A DNA stretch of 44,737 bases, taken from the NCBI GenBank assembly GCA_002426795.1, contig DINQ01000014.1:1-44737 (forward strand), read 5' to 3'. The notes beneath the pieces are model-generated. The model had not been told where the DNA came from. It did not search any database and worked only from the letters and a program-made list of their open reading frames with translations. This DNA is from Bacteroidales bacterium UBA5536. Its GTDB lineage: Bacteria; Bacteroidota; Bacteroidia; Bacteroidales; F082. Positions 31,163 through 39,696 of this stretch are shown here, in pieces. Within the stretch, counting starts at the first letter, position 1, and each line of letters starts with the position of its first letter. A program made the translations under genes and the position numbers.

Positions 31163-32017
31163 CTATTTTTTAAATCTTCCCAATTCGATTTCAGCTGAAA
31201 TTTTGTCAATGATCAATTTGAGTATTTTATCAAGCTCGCTTCCCTCTTGATAATTAGCTGGAGCTATATAATCTGCCCTATCTTGAGCTATTAGTTCTTC
31301 GCAGATTTGTTTTGGAGATTTCCTTCCCTTTTTTGCACGCATTTTTGGATTATAGACAGCAACAGCTTTTCCTCCTTGATACTTTATCATCTTCATAGCG
31401 GGCACATCAGTCTCGCCATCTCCAAGATAAATCATGCGCTCAAAAGGAATAGGACGTTCATTATCAGGCATAAACTTATTGATATCCAGATTGTCATACG
31501 AATTGTTGATTCCCTTATTTATCCTAAATAGACACTGTGTTTTACTTGTATAGTTCACCGCCAAAGCCGGCCAAATGGCAACTCCACTTGCATCATACTC
31601 AAAACCTGACGCAAAAATGTTTTTGAAGTATTTTGAAATCTTTGTTCCCTTCACAAACTCTCTGAGTCCAGAGGAAATGATGTAATGTTCGATTATCAAT
31701 CCCTTGGTCTTTGCATAGGCATTTATTCTATCAAAATAGCTTTCTACCCCTTCAAAGAATTCAATGCGTTTGCCATAGTTGATGAAGTCGGTTTTTCTGA
31801 TTGGCAAATTCTTATTTTTCGCTTCATCAATGGTCAATTGCATGTAGGCCAATATTTCATCCATATCATGCTCTTTGGCCTTTTTCTTGGCGTTTGCCCA
31901 AAAAGTTCTGGGTTTAATTCCTAAGGCTGGCAGAAAGTTATGTTCCTGCATATTGCCTGGGGCAAGGGTTCCATCAAAGTCGTATGCAATAGCAATGCGG
32001 TTTAGTTTTTTAGCCAT
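31163..32017 (-). CDS. HAD-family hydrolase
   Basis: This 284-residue protein has all HAD motifs: motif I YDFDGT (Asp13, Asp15), motif II SSG (YIISSGLREFVKG), a Lys after it, and motif III/IV GDGETDVPAMK. The long insert between motif I and II (about 20-105) is a helical cap. It resembles phosphoserine-phosphatase-like haloacid dehalogenases, but the substrate is not known. The gene starts 2 bases after hsdS, so it is tightly tied to the restriction operon. The 281-residue unknown protein follows by 8 bases. Confidence 0.88.
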   Translation of the reverse strand: MAKKLNRIAIAYDFDGTLAPGNMQEHNFLPALGIKPRTFWANAKKKAKEHDMDEILAYMQLTIDEAKNKNLPIRKTDFINYGKRIEFFEGVESYFDRINAYAKTKGLIIEHYIISSGLREFVKGTKISKYFKNIFASGFEYDASGVAIWPALAVNYTSKTQCLFRINKGINNSYDNLDINKFMPDNERPIPFERMIYLGDGETDVPAMKMIKYQGGKAVAVYNPKMRAKKGRKSPKQICEELIAQDRADYIAPANYQEGSELDKILKLIIDKISAEIELGRFKK

Positions 32018-32019
32018 AT

Positions 32020-33204
32020 CTATTTTGTTTCATTATTAATTTTCAACCTCACCTTTCCCGTCAACAACACCTGCATCAAGCCTTTTTTCTGCTCCCTTAA
32101 TTTCTCTGCTTTGGCTTTGAGCAGGCTTATTTCTTTGTCTGCCGCTTGCAGCACTTGGGCAATGGCAATTTGTTCCTCGATGGTCGGCAGTTTCATATCA
32201 AGTTGAAGGAAACTATTAAAATCAAACGTCATTTTCTCAATGTGAACCCCATAACTTGAAATCAAAGTTTGATGGTAGAAATAGGGTAATTGTGAATACC
32301 AGTTAAAGAAATCCATATTCAAAAGGTTTGAATCTTTCGCAATCGTATCAATGTACGAACCAGAGATTTTTGCTCCTTCAAATTCTTTTGTAACCATTGC
32401 TGATGCACCATGAACGATTTGCATTTTTGAGAATAAGAAATCACCTACTTCTGTTTCCCGCAAATCCTTCACCTTAATTTGATGACCATATAGGGCTTCT
32501 CTAAAGAAGATTCCGCCCGAACGCCTTCTTACGCTAATCAGTTTATATAATTCATTGTCATCCCATTTCACAGGTCGTTTAACAACCTTCAATAGTTTGT
32601 TGTATGAGTACTCCTTCCACTCCCCACCAAACCCCTTCAAGCGTTTCATCCCCGTTAGCAATTGCTGCATGAGCCATTTTTTGCGGAGTTCTTTTTGGGC
32701 TATGAGTTTTTCGGTGGTGTGTATGGCGGCATCTGCGGTGCTGAGTACCCGGGCTATGGCCCGCTGCTCGGGGAGAGGGGGGAACTCAACTTTTAATCTA
32801 ATAAGTTTCTCAACAGCTAAACCTGGTTGAGCCGAAGATTCCGAAAGTCGATTAAGATTTTTGTATTCAAGCTTATATGCTAAGTAATCTATATCATAAT
32901 TCTGATTGGTTTGAACCGCAATCGCATGTTCAGAAATGTAGACTTTATCTGATACTCTTTGAATGTTACCGCATAAAGCTCCTTGTCTTCCAATTAGCAA
33001 ATATTCACCCTCATGTGTGAAAGAATTTGTGTAACCACGTAATCCATTTCCACCATAAACCGGATATTCACCTGATTCATAGATTTGTTCAGAAGTAATA
33101 CCAAATCCACTTTTAAAATGGCTACAAGCGTTTTCTAAACGAGAAACCTCCCAATCACCCGGAGTTTCAGTATTGTAAAATGCTTTGGTATTGTCGTTTT
33201 CCAT
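32020..33204 (-). CDS. hsdS: Type I restriction specificity subunit (HsdS), two TRDs
   Basis: This 394-residue protein has two target recognition domains (about 10-140 and 205-345), each ended by a conserved helix: LPPLPEQRAIARVLSTADAAIHTTEKLIAQKELRKKWLMQQLLTG-like spacer (about 140-190) and LPTIEEQIAIAQVLQAADKEISLLKAK with EKLREQKKGLMQVLLTGKVRLK at the end. It sets the bipartite DNA site of the HsdM complex. It begins directly after the Fic gene (0 to 1 base) and is followed after 2 bases by the HAD gene. A second, half-sized HsdS lies upstream of hsdM in the same operon. Confidence 0.93.
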   Translation of the reverse strand: MENDNTKAFYNTETPGDWEVSRLENACSHFKSGFGITSEQIYESGEYPVYGGNGLRGYTNSFTHEGEYLLIGRQGALCGNIQRVSDKVYISEHAIAVQTNQNYDIDYLAYKLEYKNLNRLSESSAQPGLAVEKLIRLKVEFPPLPEQRAIARVLSTADAAIHTTEKLIAQKELRKKWLMQQLLTGMKRLKGFGGEWKEYSYNKLLKVVKRPVKWDDNELYKLISVRRRSGGIFFREALYGHQIKVKDLRETEVGDFLFSKMQIVHGASAMVTKEFEGAKISGSYIDTIAKDSNLLNMDFFNWYSQLPYFYHQTLISSYGVHIEKMTFDFNSFLQLDMKLPTIEEQIAIAQVLQAADKEISLLKAKAEKLREQKKGLMQVLLTGKVRLKINNETK

Positions 33205-34605
33205 CTATTTACGTAATCCGTTTTCCCTGGTGAAATAATCGATATGCTCATAAATGGTATTGCCCAGCATAGTGTTTATTTTATTCATCTCATTTGGTGT
33301 AAGTGCCTGGTGCAGCAATTTCTCAAACACCATCGACTCTTTGCGCTTTCCTTCATCAAATTCATCTACAAATACTTCGTATTTAATGGTTTCGAATCTA
33401 ATTCTAAAACCATAATTACAACCAAACGACTTCAGGCCTCCTTTTTTAAAAGAGCCATAAAACGTCCTCACTTCAAGTTTGCAGTCATGTTCGTTGAAGT
33501 TGTTTATTTGTTCCATTGTTTTAAGCTGTATGCTTTTTAATAGTACTTCAACAGGCTCATTTACAAATGGTATAGAAACTACACTCCCGCTAAAAAGATG
33601 CTGTGTTTCAGTAAACAAGCGGTTGAATTTTTGAATTGTAGGTACTACAGCTTTAATTAAATCACTGCCCCATGTGTTAAGCACCTCAAGGTAAACCTGT
33701 TGGTTAAAATGGGTTTTTATTTCCTGGTCTTCGTCAATTGATTCCAAATCTTGTTCAAGCAGGGCTATTTTTTTATCAATGTCGTCTGGCTCATCAATGC
33801 TGTCTCCTTTGGCACCTTTAATCATCAATTGTAGCGAGTTGTTCGCTTGTTCGCAGATATAATTAAAAAAGAACTCCAATTGGCCGGCATCGGCTTGCTG
33901 CAATGCAGCGAAATAGTCATATTTTTCTTCTGTTTTGATAATGGCAGGCGGATATCCCTTTTGCATTAAAATAAAATTCATTAATAATCGGGCAATCCGT
34001 CCATTTCCGTCATCGAAAGGATGGATACAAATAAACTTATAATGAAACTCAGTGGCAAAAAGTACCGGATGCAAATCATTGTTATTGATATTGTTGGAAT
34101 ACCAAGCCATTAGATCATTCATTTTTGCAGGCGTTTCTTCGGGCGTGGCAAAATAGAATATTTCACCTGTTTTGGTTTTTACATGATTGGGAACAGTTTT
34201 ATACGCCCCGATATTGATGGTACGTCTTGCGGGCTTTCCGTCGGGGGTAATAGCATCCACTTCATAAGGTTCTTTTAGAATTAGCTGGTGCAATTCCCGT
34301 ATGAAATTTTCTGTAAGTGGCCGCTTTTGCCTAATTACATCTTCAATGTATTTTATGGCCTCGTTATGGCCAGTCATTTCTATATGATCTTTAAGGGGCT
34401 TTGCCTGTGCAGTATGTCCAAAAAGCAAAAGCGCTTTCGTTTCACCATAGGTTAATTGATTACCTTCAATATGTGAGGAGTGATAGTTCCAATCGAGCCT
34501 GAATTTTTGCATGATCCGTTGTTCCATTTCCGGTGAAAGCGGACGGTATGTATCCAATTCATTTTTAAGCTCGCTAGCTCTTTTTAAATTTTGTTTGTAC
34601 AGCAT
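33205..34605 (-). CDS. Fic-family protein with inhibitory helix
   Basis: This 466-residue protein has the Fic core motif HPFDDGNGR (195-203), which is intact, so AMP transfer (AMPylation) to a target protein is possible. An N-terminal inhibitory motif SxxxEG (Ser43 to Glu47-Gly48, in SSHIEGNQ) precedes the core, as in class II Fic proteins that are kept off until the helix moves. The C-terminal half (about 270-466) is charged and not recognised. It lies between hsdM (12 bases) and hsdS (0 bases) and must be cotranscribed with both. Fic proteins inside hsd operons recur in Bacteroidota, and a regulatory or anti-phage role is inferred, not shown. Confidence 0.92.
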   Translation of the reverse strand: MLYKQNLKRASELKNELDTYRPLSPEMEQRIMQKFRLDWNYHSSHIEGNQLTYGETKALLLFGHTAQAKPLKDHIEMTGHNEAIKYIEDVIRQKRPLTENFIRELHQLILKEPYEVDAITPDGKPARRTINIGAYKTVPNHVKTKTGEIFYFATPEETPAKMNDLMAWYSNNINNNDLHPVLFATEFHYKFICIHPFDDGNGRIARLLMNFILMQKGYPPAIIKTEEKYDYFAALQQADAGQLEFFFNYICEQANNSLQLMIKGAKGDSIDEPDDIDKKIALLEQDLESIDEDQEIKTHFNQQVYLEVLNTWGSDLIKAVVPTIQKFNRLFTETQHLFSGSVVSIPFVNEPVEVLLKSIQLKTMEQINNFNEHDCKLEVRTFYGSFKKGGLKSFGCNYGFRIRFETIKYEVFVDEFDEGKRKESMVFEKLLHQALTPNEMNKINTMLGNTIYEHIDYFTRENGLRK

Positions 34606-34617
34606 AAGGTAATGTTT

Positions 34618-36297
34618 TTATACTCCTAATTCGGTTAAATACTTATCCAATTCGTCTTGAACTATCCTTAATTCTTTTTCAAGCGTATCTATTTCAGTTT
34701 GCACTTTTGCAATGTCTACCTCTGCTTCTTCCTCAAAGGTGTCCACATAGCGGGGGATGTTCAGGTTAAAGTCGTTTTCCTGTATTTCTTTATAAGTAGC
34801 CACATAGCTGAATTTATCTATTTTAAATGAATGATGAGAAGTGAAAAGTGAAAAATCGCCGTTCGGGTCATTTACCCACTTGCCATCAACACAAGCAATT
34901 TTTCCAGTTTCCAGCTCTCTGCTTTCTTCACCCGCCAAAAACTTTTCATTTTTCACTATTAACTTTTCACTAAACAATCTGTACGTTGCAAGTATTCGAT
35001 CAATATCGCTATCACGCAGCTTGTTTTGGTTTTTGGCGCTTTCGTAGTGCTTGCTGGCATCAATAAACAAAAAGTTGTTGCTGCTTTTTTGCTTGTTAAA
35101 CACCAAAATAGCAGCTGGAATGCCTGTACCAAAAAACAGGTTGGCGGGTAAGCCAATCACTGCTTCGAGCAGGTTTTCTTCGATGGTACGTTGGCGAATA
35201 CGCCCCTCGCTGCTACCACGGAACAATACGCCATGCGGCACAACCACGCCTGCTTTGCCATGCTCATTCAGCGTTTCAATCATGTGGCTGATAAATGCCC
35301 AGTCGCCTTTGCTTTTAGGTGGAACGCCCCTCCAAAAACGGTTGTACTTATCGCTTTCAGGGTCGTAGCTCACTGTGGTTTTGTCGCCATCTTTGTCTTC
35401 AACCTTTCCCCATTTGTCTAGTGAAAATGGCGGATTTGCTACTACCGTATCAAACTTCATTAGTTGGTCGCCTTCTTTCAGTTTAGGGTTGCGTATGGTA
35501 TCGCCCCAGCGGATGGTGGCATTGTCGAAACCATGCAAAAACATATTCATCACTGCCAAAGCCCAGGTACTGCCGTTTGCTTCTTGTCCGTAAAGTGAAA
35601 AATTATCTGAACCAACTTCTTCGCCTGCTTTAATCAGGAGAGAAGCCGAACCGCAGGTGGGGTCGCAAATCCGTGAACCCGGTTTTGATTTGGTGAGTTT
35701 AGCAATGAGTGTAGAAACTTCTTTTGGCGTAAAAAATTCACCCGCTTTCTTTCCGGCATCGCTTGCAAAATTTTCAATCAGGAACATGTAAGCACCACCA
35801 ATGATATCAGCACCACCTATGTGAGAAGGCTTCAAATCGAGTTTCTCACTGTTGAAATCGATCAGTAGTGTTTTCAGTCTTTGGTTTTTGTCTTTGGCTT
35901 CGCCCAGCTTACTGCTGTTAAAGTCTATGTTCTGGAATATACCAGCACCGTCCTCACTGTAGAGCTTTTCACGGTTGGCTTCTTCCAAATCTGCCAACGC
36001 AATATTGATGAGTTCGCCAATGTTGGCCTCATTGCGGTGCTCATACAGGTATTTAAAATGGCTATGGGATGGCACCACAAATCGTTCATGCCTCATGGCT
36101 CTTTCTGCCCGTTCTTCGTCACCGCTGTATTTTTTGAGGTGAGCCTCATATTTATCATCGTGCACATCGCTGAGATATTTGATGAAAAGCATGGTGAGCA
36201 CATAATCCTTATAAACGCTTGGATCAATGCTGCCACGAAATGTGTCGCAGGCTTTCCAAACTGCATCGTTGATGTCTTTCTGCGTTATTCTAGCCAT
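34618..36297 (-). CDS. hsdM: Type I DNA methyltransferase subunit (HsdM)
   Basis: This 559-residue protein has an N-terminal helical domain (about 1-140) and an N6-adenine methylase domain with the SAM motif DPTCGSASLL (212-221) and the catalytic NPPF (288-291). The C-terminus (about 500-559) forms a coiled coil (VDIAKVQTEIDTLEKELRIVQDELDKYL) for contact with HsdS. With HsdS it methylates adenine and protects the host site. Residues about 440-480 (LETGKIACVDGKWVNDPNGDFSLFTS) are less conserved. It is the second gene of the operon, 5 bases after the half HsdS, and 12 bases before the Fic gene. Confidence 0.95.
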   Translation of the reverse strand: MARITQKDINDAVWKACDTFRGSIDPSVYKDYVLTMLFIKYLSDVHDDKYEAHLKKYSGDEERAERAMRHERFVVPSHSHFKYLYEHRNEANIGELINIALADLEEANREKLYSEDGAGIFQNIDFNSSKLGEAKDKNQRLKTLLIDFNSEKLDLKPSHIGGADIIGGAYMFLIENFASDAGKKAGEFFTPKEVSTLIAKLTKSKPGSRICDPTCGSASLLIKAGEEVGSDNFSLYGQEANGSTWALAVMNMFLHGFDNATIRWGDTIRNPKLKEGDQLMKFDTVVANPPFSLDKWGKVEDKDGDKTTVSYDPESDKYNRFWRGVPPKSKGDWAFISHMIETLNEHGKAGVVVPHGVLFRGSSEGRIRQRTIEENLLEAVIGLPANLFFGTGIPAAILVFNKQKSSNNFLFIDASKHYESAKNQNKLRDSDIDRILATYRLFSEKLIVKNEKFLAGEESRELETGKIACVDGKWVNDPNGDFSLFTSHHSFKIDKFSYVATYKEIQENDFNLNIPRYVDTFEEEAEVDIAKVQTEIDTLEKELRIVQDELDKYLTELGV

Positions 36298-36302
36298 GGT
36301 AT

Positions 36303-36860
36303 TTATTTTATTGCGTTAATGATTTGTTGTTCGATTAATAGTTTTCTTTGAGACAAAATATTTGCCCTCAATTCAGATTCCTTAAGTGCCAATTCTGCTA
36401 AGCGAATAATGAGTTTTTGTTTTTCAAGAGACGGGATCCCAATCTCAAAACTTTCTAAAACGGACTTGGTGATGGAAGGAATTGAAGTGCCTCTGGCTTT
36501 TCCTTTCAGCAAACTTTGCGTTTGCGGATGATTAAGAAACCAGGCAAGATATTCCGGTAGTACATTTTCATCTTTTATCTTTAATACAAAGAAGGAAGTA
36601 GAAGCGACTGCAATAGGATTATTGGCCTCATACACGGCCGCAAAGTTTTTAGATCCTTTGGCTGCAAACAGGATATCTCCAACGTTTAGTAGGTGTTTTT
36701 CAGAAATGTTATCTGCACTGAGATCAGGGTAAAGCACAGCTGTCAACTGTCCAAACTCATCAAAATGCTTTGACTGCAAATACACCACTTCACCTTTACC
36801 AGTTGGTTTGGCAAAGAGTCCGGTTTGTATTGTTGTGATATCTTTTACTGTTGTTCTCAA
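36303..36860 (-). CDS. Half-sized HsdS-like specificity subunit (one TRD)
   Basis: This 185-residue protein has one target recognition domain (about 1-125) and the conserved helix region (IGIPSLEKQKLIIRLAELALKESELRANILSQRKLLIEQQIINAIK, about 140-185), without a second TRD. Single-TRD S proteins can dimerise and give a palindromic target. The sequence lacks most of the second half, but the gene is intact. It is the first gene of the island and shares the promoter at 36884-36914 with hsdM, 5 bases on. Together with the full HsdS this gives the cell two possible specificities. Confidence 0.88.
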   Translation of the reverse strand: MRTTVKDITTIQTGLFAKPTGKGEVVYLQSKHFDEFGQLTAVLYPDLSADNISEKHLLNVGDILFAAKGSKNFAAVYEANNPIAVASTSFFVLKIKDENVLPEYLAWFLNHPQTQSLLKGKARGTSIPSITKSVLESFEIGIPSLEKQKLIIRLAELALKESELRANILSQRKLLIEQQIINAIK

Positions 36861-36883
36861 TTTTATTTTAAGTAATGAAGCTA

Positions 36884-36914
36884 CAAAAATATATAAAGTT
36901 TTTCAATAATGCAA
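36884..36914 (-). promoter_or_regulatory. Promoter of the restriction island
   Basis: On the minus strand: TTG (36912-36914), a 20-base spacer, then TATTTTTG (36884-36891), matching TAnnTTTG. Transcription would start near 36877, about 17 bases before the half HsdS start. Confidence 0.65.
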
Positions 36915-37474
36915 GTATTATGAGAAATAAAATTTAAGTAGGAGTCCTACAAATGATTATTTGATTGACTTAACTCTCCTTCGGGTGTTGGCTGAAAGTG
37001 GCTCTTTTGGCTTTGCAGTAGGGTTGGATTGCGGGAAGGGCAAGGCCAAATGTGCCACTTGTGGCGTGGCAGAAATTCATTTTTTTTGCGCGGTGGGGCG
37101 TTTTATTTTTTCTTGGGTCGGATTGTGTCGCCAAGTAGGTCTGCGAGTCCGAGTCGCAATACAATCAGACTGAAAAGGGAGTTAATGTTGTCTGGATAGT
37201 CTGCCCAGAAAGTTAAAGGCTTATTGTTCAGTAGTCTCGTTGGAGGTTGTTGTGTTTTTTTAGGCTTTCTTAATACTAGTTTATATATTCACCTTTTGTC
37301 CTCATATCAGCCTTATTCTGGAGGATATGTGCAGCTTTTGCTGTTTTTATAAAACCCAAAATTGAAGTCTGAAATTACCAAAAACTGTTTCATGAACATC
37401 ATTTTTATTCGTTTATCCGTTAATCCAGGTCGCAATTAGCGACCAAATAATTCCTTCCATCCCGAGCGCTCACG
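36915..37474. repeat. Gene-free region with hairpin repeats
   Basis: No gene is credible here. AGTGGCTCTTTTGGCTTTGC (36997-37016) and GCAAGGCCAAATGTGCCACT (37040-37059) form a 17-of-20 inverted repeat around a 23-base loop. GGTCGC/GCGACC (37428-37444) is a perfect 6-bp hairpin. The short reading frames on both strands over 36961-37173 are simply the two sides of the inverted repeat. Confidence 0.6.
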
Positions 37475-37548
37475 GATGGCTTTCCGCCAATTTCCTTCCT
37501 TTTCCCCGGCTGCTGCGAGTGAGCATGCCATACCAGCGGGCGCCGGTT
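37475..37548. repeat. 74-bp direct repeat, left copy
   Basis: It is identical to 44048-44121 at 72 of 74 positions. It contains the hairpin arms CCGGCTGCTG and CAGC...GCCGG. The flanking sequences of the two copies are not alike, so the match ends sharply. The two copies bracket the T9SS propeller gene and the PIN-domain gene. Confidence 0.85.
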
Positions 37549-38106
37549 ATTTCATGCTTTAAAAGTAAAAAATTTTCGCTTTTACAAAAACATTTCAACA
37601 CTATTTAAATGGTGTTTAAATAGTGACGCATCAGGAAGTGACGGGCATTATTGTGTAGACAAGCATCTATTAACAAATGTACAGTCTGGCTACTTCAGAA
37701 CAAAACCGCTTTTGTTTCCTGAGCGGTCTCCGGTTAAAAGTCTTAGCGCAAAGTTTACCTCCCGACCAAAAAAAGGGAGGGGTTTTGTCCTTTGCTCCGT
37801 CAAAGGACAAAAAACAATGACATTCAATAACTAAATATATTCCGGCCACGCGAGAGGATTTTCGCCAAAGGCGAAGTGTTCGCAAGCTCGGTTCGCGCAG
37901 CGCGGTGGAGGTCAATATGCCGGAATGGGGGGGGCAGTATTGTCCGGAATTTGCACCTTTCATTACCCATAGGCTGTTCCGGTTTCCCGTTTTGCTTCGT
38001 TCGCGAGGATAAATCGTCAACACTGCATTCAGACATCGGACTGCGTCCGGTCAGAATGTTTAGTTATTTGGTGCTGGCCTTTATTTTCATTCTATTACAT
38101 TTCAAT
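37549..38106. repeat. Hairpin-rich gene-free region
   Basis: It holds several perfect stem-loops: CACTATTTAAA/TTTAAATAGTG (37599-37625), CCTCCC/GGGAGG (37758-37780), TTTTGTCCTTTG/CAAAGGACAAAA (37783-37812) and TTCGCC/GGCGAA (37861-37875). The minus-strand frame 37670-38023 is rich in Arg, Ser and Cys and has no gene-like features, so I do not call it. The density of perfect stems suggests a dispersed structured element and/or terminators for the T9SS gene that ends at 38107. Confidence 0.6.
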
Positions 38107-39696
38107 TTATTTGATAATAAATTTTTGAGTAACAACGGTCTTGTCCGAAACAATCTTTGCTAAATAAATTCCATTTGGTTTTGATGATAAATTTATAGTA
38201 AAATGGTTACTATTTATATTTGTGAAGCTGTCTATAATTCTACCTTCTATGTCAAAAATTACTATTTCAGAAATTATTTTAGAGATATACACTTCTAGTT
38301 TATCAATAGTAGGGTTTGGATAACAAGAATTAGATACTGTCTCTTCAATCATCTCATTTCCTGATGATATATCCTCTTTTGTGTAAAATATCTCACGATC
38401 GACAAAAGGATCTCCATTAGAATCTAATATATTATCTGCATATACGAGATGTAGGTAACCATCAGTTCCAAAAATTACTTGTGGAAAATTATAACATGTT
38501 GAATTTGTTGTTAATCTTATTGGTTGTGAAAATCCTTCATTGTTATCGTATGTTACATAATACAGATCTAATGCATTCCAGACAGTGTATACAATATGAA
38601 CTTTATTATAACTGTCAGCACAAATCGAGGGTAGATTATAATTAGGTAGATTATAATTAGTAGGACTTGAAACATTAGAAACTAATACTTCCGGGTTTCT
38701 TACAATTGTTTGATTTGAAATGTTAAAGTTGTATGTGTACAAAGTGTCTTTACTATTAAGAGTCAAGAAAATCTGTTCCTGATTCAGCGAACAAACATCA
38801 AACCTGAAAATATTATAATCATTACGGCTGATATGTCTTTGAGTTCCCTTGATTTTAAAAATTTCACTTAAAGTTCCATCATTAATACTTAGTATTCTAT
38901 AGTAAACGGCAACAGAATCATGTGTATTATTGTATTCTATGAATGGTATAAATACACTATCAGAAGACATTTTAGCAGGGATAGGCCATCCAGATTTGTT
39001 TGGTTCAATTGATGATAATAATATTGGATCGGACCATCCCTGAGCATTATGATAAACAACATATGATTCATTTGTACCATTTCTTTTATCAACTCCCCAT
39101 GTGACTACAGGATTTCCATTGACAATAATTATTCTCGGATAGGCTTCAAATGATAATTGAATTGATGCTGAATCACCGGATATGATTTCTGTTGTCCAGA
39201 TATTATTATTAAAATCATATTTTGTATAAGCAACCTGTTTTAAATAAACTTCAGTATTAAAATAGTGAAATACAATATGAATATCACCATTATTCGAAAC
39301 GGCTATGCTTGGGTCATGATTACTACTTGGTGGAATCCCACTAAATTCATCGACAATTATTGGTTCTGACCAAATACCATTAGGGCTTTTTGATCTATAG
39401 ACTATTCTTTGATAGGCTGGATAGAGATCAGGTATTGTTTCACAAAAAACAGCATGTAAGGTTCCATCAGGACTCATTGTAATCGAAGGAGACCAAGAAT
39501 CTTCATTTATATAATCACTTATTCTTTGTGGTTCATCCCACATTATTGATCTTTGAGGTCTATTTATTTGATAATCTACTTCATCTAGATAAGTATAACT
39601 ATTACCATTTTTCATTGTAATAGTTTTCTTATTGATTTCCTGAGAATTTAGTTGAATAGACAATGCTAGCATTAATAAGCAGAAAAATGCTTTCAT
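38107..39696 (-). CDS. Propeller-type exported protein with T9SS sorting domain
   Basis: The protein has 529 residues from the ATG at 39696. The frame stays open 79 codons further upstream, but that part is translated from hairpin element B, and MKAFFCLLMLALSIQLNSQ is a clear signal peptide. The body has repeated BNR/sialidase-like blades: SWSPSITMSPDGTLHAVF, NHDPSIAVSNNGDIHIVFHY, YPRIIIVNGNPVVTWG, LPSICADSYNKVHIVYTVW and FPQVIFGTDGYLHLVYAD. The catalytic Arg triad and Asp boxes of sialidases are not clear, so binding or structure is more likely than hydrolysis. The C-terminus is a T9SS domain (SCYPNPTIDKL, GIYLAKIVSDK, QKFIIK). It is AT-rich and lies between two 74-bp repeats together with the PIN gene. 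Confidence 0.87.
   Translation of the reverse strand: MKAFFCLLMLALSIQLNSQEINKKTITMKNGNSYTYLDEVDYQINRPQRSIMWDEPQRISDYINEDSWSPSITMSPDGTLHAVFCETIPDLYPAYQRIVYRSKSPNGIWSEPIIVDEFSGIPPSSNHDPSIAVSNNGDIHIVFHYFNTEVYLKQVAYTKYDFNNNIWTTEIISGDSASIQLSFEAYPRIIIVNGNPVVTWGVDKRNGTNESYVVYHNAQGWSDPILLSSIEPNKSGWPIPAKMSSDSVFIPFIEYNNTHDSVAVYYRILSINDGTLSEIFKIKGTQRHISRNDYNIFRFDVCSLNQEQIFLTLNSKDTLYTYNFNISNQTIVRNPEVLVSNVSSPTNYNLPNYNLPSICADSYNKVHIVYTVWNALDLYYVTYDNNEGFSQPIRLTTNSTCYNFPQVIFGTDGYLHLVYADNILDSNGDPFVDREIFYTKEDISSGNEMIEETVSNSCYPNPTIDKLEVYISKIISEIVIFDIEGRIIDSFTNINSNHFTINLSSKPNGIYLAKIVSDKTVVTQKFIIK

Noticed and set aside
36961..37173. Overlapping small frames on both strands
   Set aside because: They are the two sides of an inverted repeat, with no gene features.
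37670..38023. 117-residue minus-strand frame
   Set aside because: It runs through several perfect hairpins, is rich in Arg, Ser and Cys, and has no domain or leader. It is probably a noncoding repeat read as protein.
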